64,000 nt of DNA from positions 620,001 through 684,000 of the forward strand of contig VJWN01000003.1 in NCBI GenBank assembly GCA_007644065.1. Reading direction: 5' to 3'. The notes beneath the pieces are model-generated. The model ran no database searches. It saw nothing but the letters and a program-made list of their open reading frames with translations, and had not been told where the DNA came from. The stretch comes from Margaritispora aquatica. Its lineage: Eukaryota; Ascomycota; Leotiomycetes; Helotiales; Discinellaceae. The position numbers and the translations under genes are program-made. Below are positions 62,651 through 64,000 of this stretch, one piece after another (position 1 is the first letter of the stretch; each line of letters begins with the position of its first letter).

Positions 62651-63053
62651 ATGATCGGTTCTGTTACAATACTTGTTTTGGAGGCGTTGAAGGTGTATTT
62701 GGGCATTGCTGGGCTTCTTTGCAGAGGATTGATGGTTTGGAAGCTATAAACATGCATATGATGACGATATTTGGTAGATAGCTGCATTGTAATACTGTAA
62801 TTTTGGGACTGGCTATATTTCTGCTGGCAAACTAAGAAATTTTGAGTGAAAAGGCAGCAAGGGAGCACAAGAATGGCAAAGACAATGAATGTAGTAATGA
62901 ACCGTTCAATCGTCCATCATTTGCAAGCTCAACTGTCATCATCTATCATTTGGCCTACTTGGTAGGTAGCTGGTGATCGCGCTTCCTTCCGACGAGATCA
63001 AGGCTACGGCTATTATACAGAGTTTTATTTCATTTCATGCCCAGTTTCACTCT
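62651..63053. other. Convergent 3' flank of mlh1 and rpn1
   Basis: 403 bp between two stop codons, A/T-leaning. It holds both 3' UTRs; no other element is seen. Confidence 0.6.
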
Positions 63054-64000
63054 TCAGCTCTTTCCGTCCTCCCATTCTGGATTCTATGATTTTGTTAGTA
63101 GGGTTCATTATAAGCGTGTTTGGCGAGTTTACCTTTCTCAAAATGACCAGGCCCTCAAGGGTGCTAGTTAAAGGCAGATACTGCTCATCTTCTAACTCTG
63201 CACGCTCACCATACGCCAGCAGGACCGGCGTACTCTGTGTCTGCCATCCAGTGATCGTCTTTGGCCTACCTGCTTGTCCAACAACATCGACTGCTTGACC
63301 AACTCGCACGTTGACAGTCAAAGGCTTTAGATCCTCATCGAGGGTAACCAGGAATCGGGGGTGCATGGCAGTGACAAGGTAGTAGAGGAGGTAATGTGAT
63401 TTGTCGGTTACGAATTGCTTGGCATCAATCATGGCAACCAAGACAGTAAGAAGACCAGCTGCGGAGACTCGAGAGAGCACCTGACGATCAGTGTGGAAAG
63501 GACTGATTGATAATGTGCCCTTGCCCATGTGGAGAAGACCTTGAGCGATTCGGACCATGAACAATGATTCTTGGTCACGGTGGTAGTAGCTTGCAAGTTG
63601 GCGAAGGAGTTGAGCCAGTCTTGCGTTGTTGGTTCCGGCACCAAGAAGACCCATGGCAAAGATAGCGTTGATAGCAACATCATTATCATTGTCGTGACTG
63701 TACCTCGACAGAGTATCGTATACCTTCATTTGTGGATTGCTTGGGCTCAGAAGACCCATGGCGAGAGGTACTGCTCGTCGAATATTGGCCTCGCCATAGT
63801 GCATGAGATGTCCAAATTGTCGCAGAACCATCTCCTGACCAACATCCTCACCCATGGCAACAAGACCTAGACCGATGACAGCATAGGCTTGAAGCAGCTC
63901 ATCGCCCTTCTTATCCTCACTCTCCTCAATGTGGTCATTGCAAATGTGGAGCAACTCTTGCATCTTCAGGACAGTTCCAGTTCCAGCCCAGGCACAAATC
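63054..64000 (-). CDS. rpn1: Rpn1, 26S proteasome regulatory subunit (5' end beyond window)
   Basis: Visible exons are 64000-63133 (continuing upstream) and 63083-63054; 298 C-terminal residues are present. Rpn1 is a base subunit of the 19S particle that docks ubiquitin receptors and Ubp6. The visible part opens [17 protein letters not shown]. It contains the final proteasome/cyclosome repeats, including [31 protein letters not shown] and [25 protein letters not shown], and the C-terminal beta-rich part ending [18 protein letters not shown]. The last intron (63132-63084; GTAAAC, branch ACTAAC, ATCATAG) must be removed; reading through it adds an unrelated 30-residue tail ending at 63025. Convergent with mlh1. 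Confidence 0.95.

Noticed and set aside
63025..63132. Read-through C-terminal tail of Rpn1
   Set aside because: A canonical GT-AG intron with an ACTAAC branch point removes it and gives the expected short Rpn1 C-terminus.

Overview
The window is nuclear DNA of a filamentous ascomycete (Pezizomycotina). The genes carry short introns of about 45-100 nt with GTANGT-type donors and CTNAC/CTGAC branch points. The gene set is fungal: Clp1, Esa1, Rex4, Mcm6, Mlh1, Rpn1, peroxisomal Lon, a type-3 copper tyrosinase, a Zn2Cys6 factor, and a MATE and an MFS transporter. A leotiomycete-like relative is possible, but the sequence alone does not fix the class. Exon joins were built by hand from splice signals and reading phase, and every multi-exon model below closes in frame.

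Layout. 1-17 kb is gene-dense housekeeping DNA: clp1 (-, 3' end cut by the window), esa1 (-) divergent from rex4 (+), a cyclopropane-fatty-acid synthase-like methyltransferase (-), rnh203 (+) convergent with a DUF4385 gene (-), mcm6 (+) and an MFS transporter (+). 17-23 kb is sparse: a 55-residue single-span membrane protein gene split over three exons (-) and a TPR-type gene that looks frameshifted (+). 23-32 kb holds a tyrosinase (-), a phospholipase D-like protein (-) and a peroxisomal Lon protease (+). 32-45.7 kb is a 13.6 kb stretch without a convincing intact gene; it contains a decayed, perhaps transcription-factor-like fragment near 37 kb and a long pyrimidine-rich leader-like stretch. 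45.7-48.6 kb is a Zn2Cys6/PAS-like regulator whose zinc cluster is split by an 8-nt exon and a 1,025-nt intron. 48.6-55.7 kb is gene-free with microsatellites and a diverged repeat family. 55.7-64 kb is dense again: a MATE transporter (-), a DUF202 protein (+), mlh1 (+) and rpn1 (-, 5' end cut by the window).

Themes. DNA replication and repair genes (rnh203, mcm6, mlh1) carry MCB-type ACGCG elements close upstream of their starts, consistent with G1/S control by an MBF-like factor (inference). Chromatin and RNA processing (esa1, clp1, rex4) and proteolysis (Lon, Rpn1) make up most of the rest. I see no secondary-metabolite cluster, CRISPR array, intact transposon or virus. The most unusual features are gene-structural: three micro-exons (5, 8 and 12 nt), one of which encodes a copper ligand and one of which lies inside a DNA-binding domain; a GC-AG intron; and a 48-nt intron that is readable in frame.
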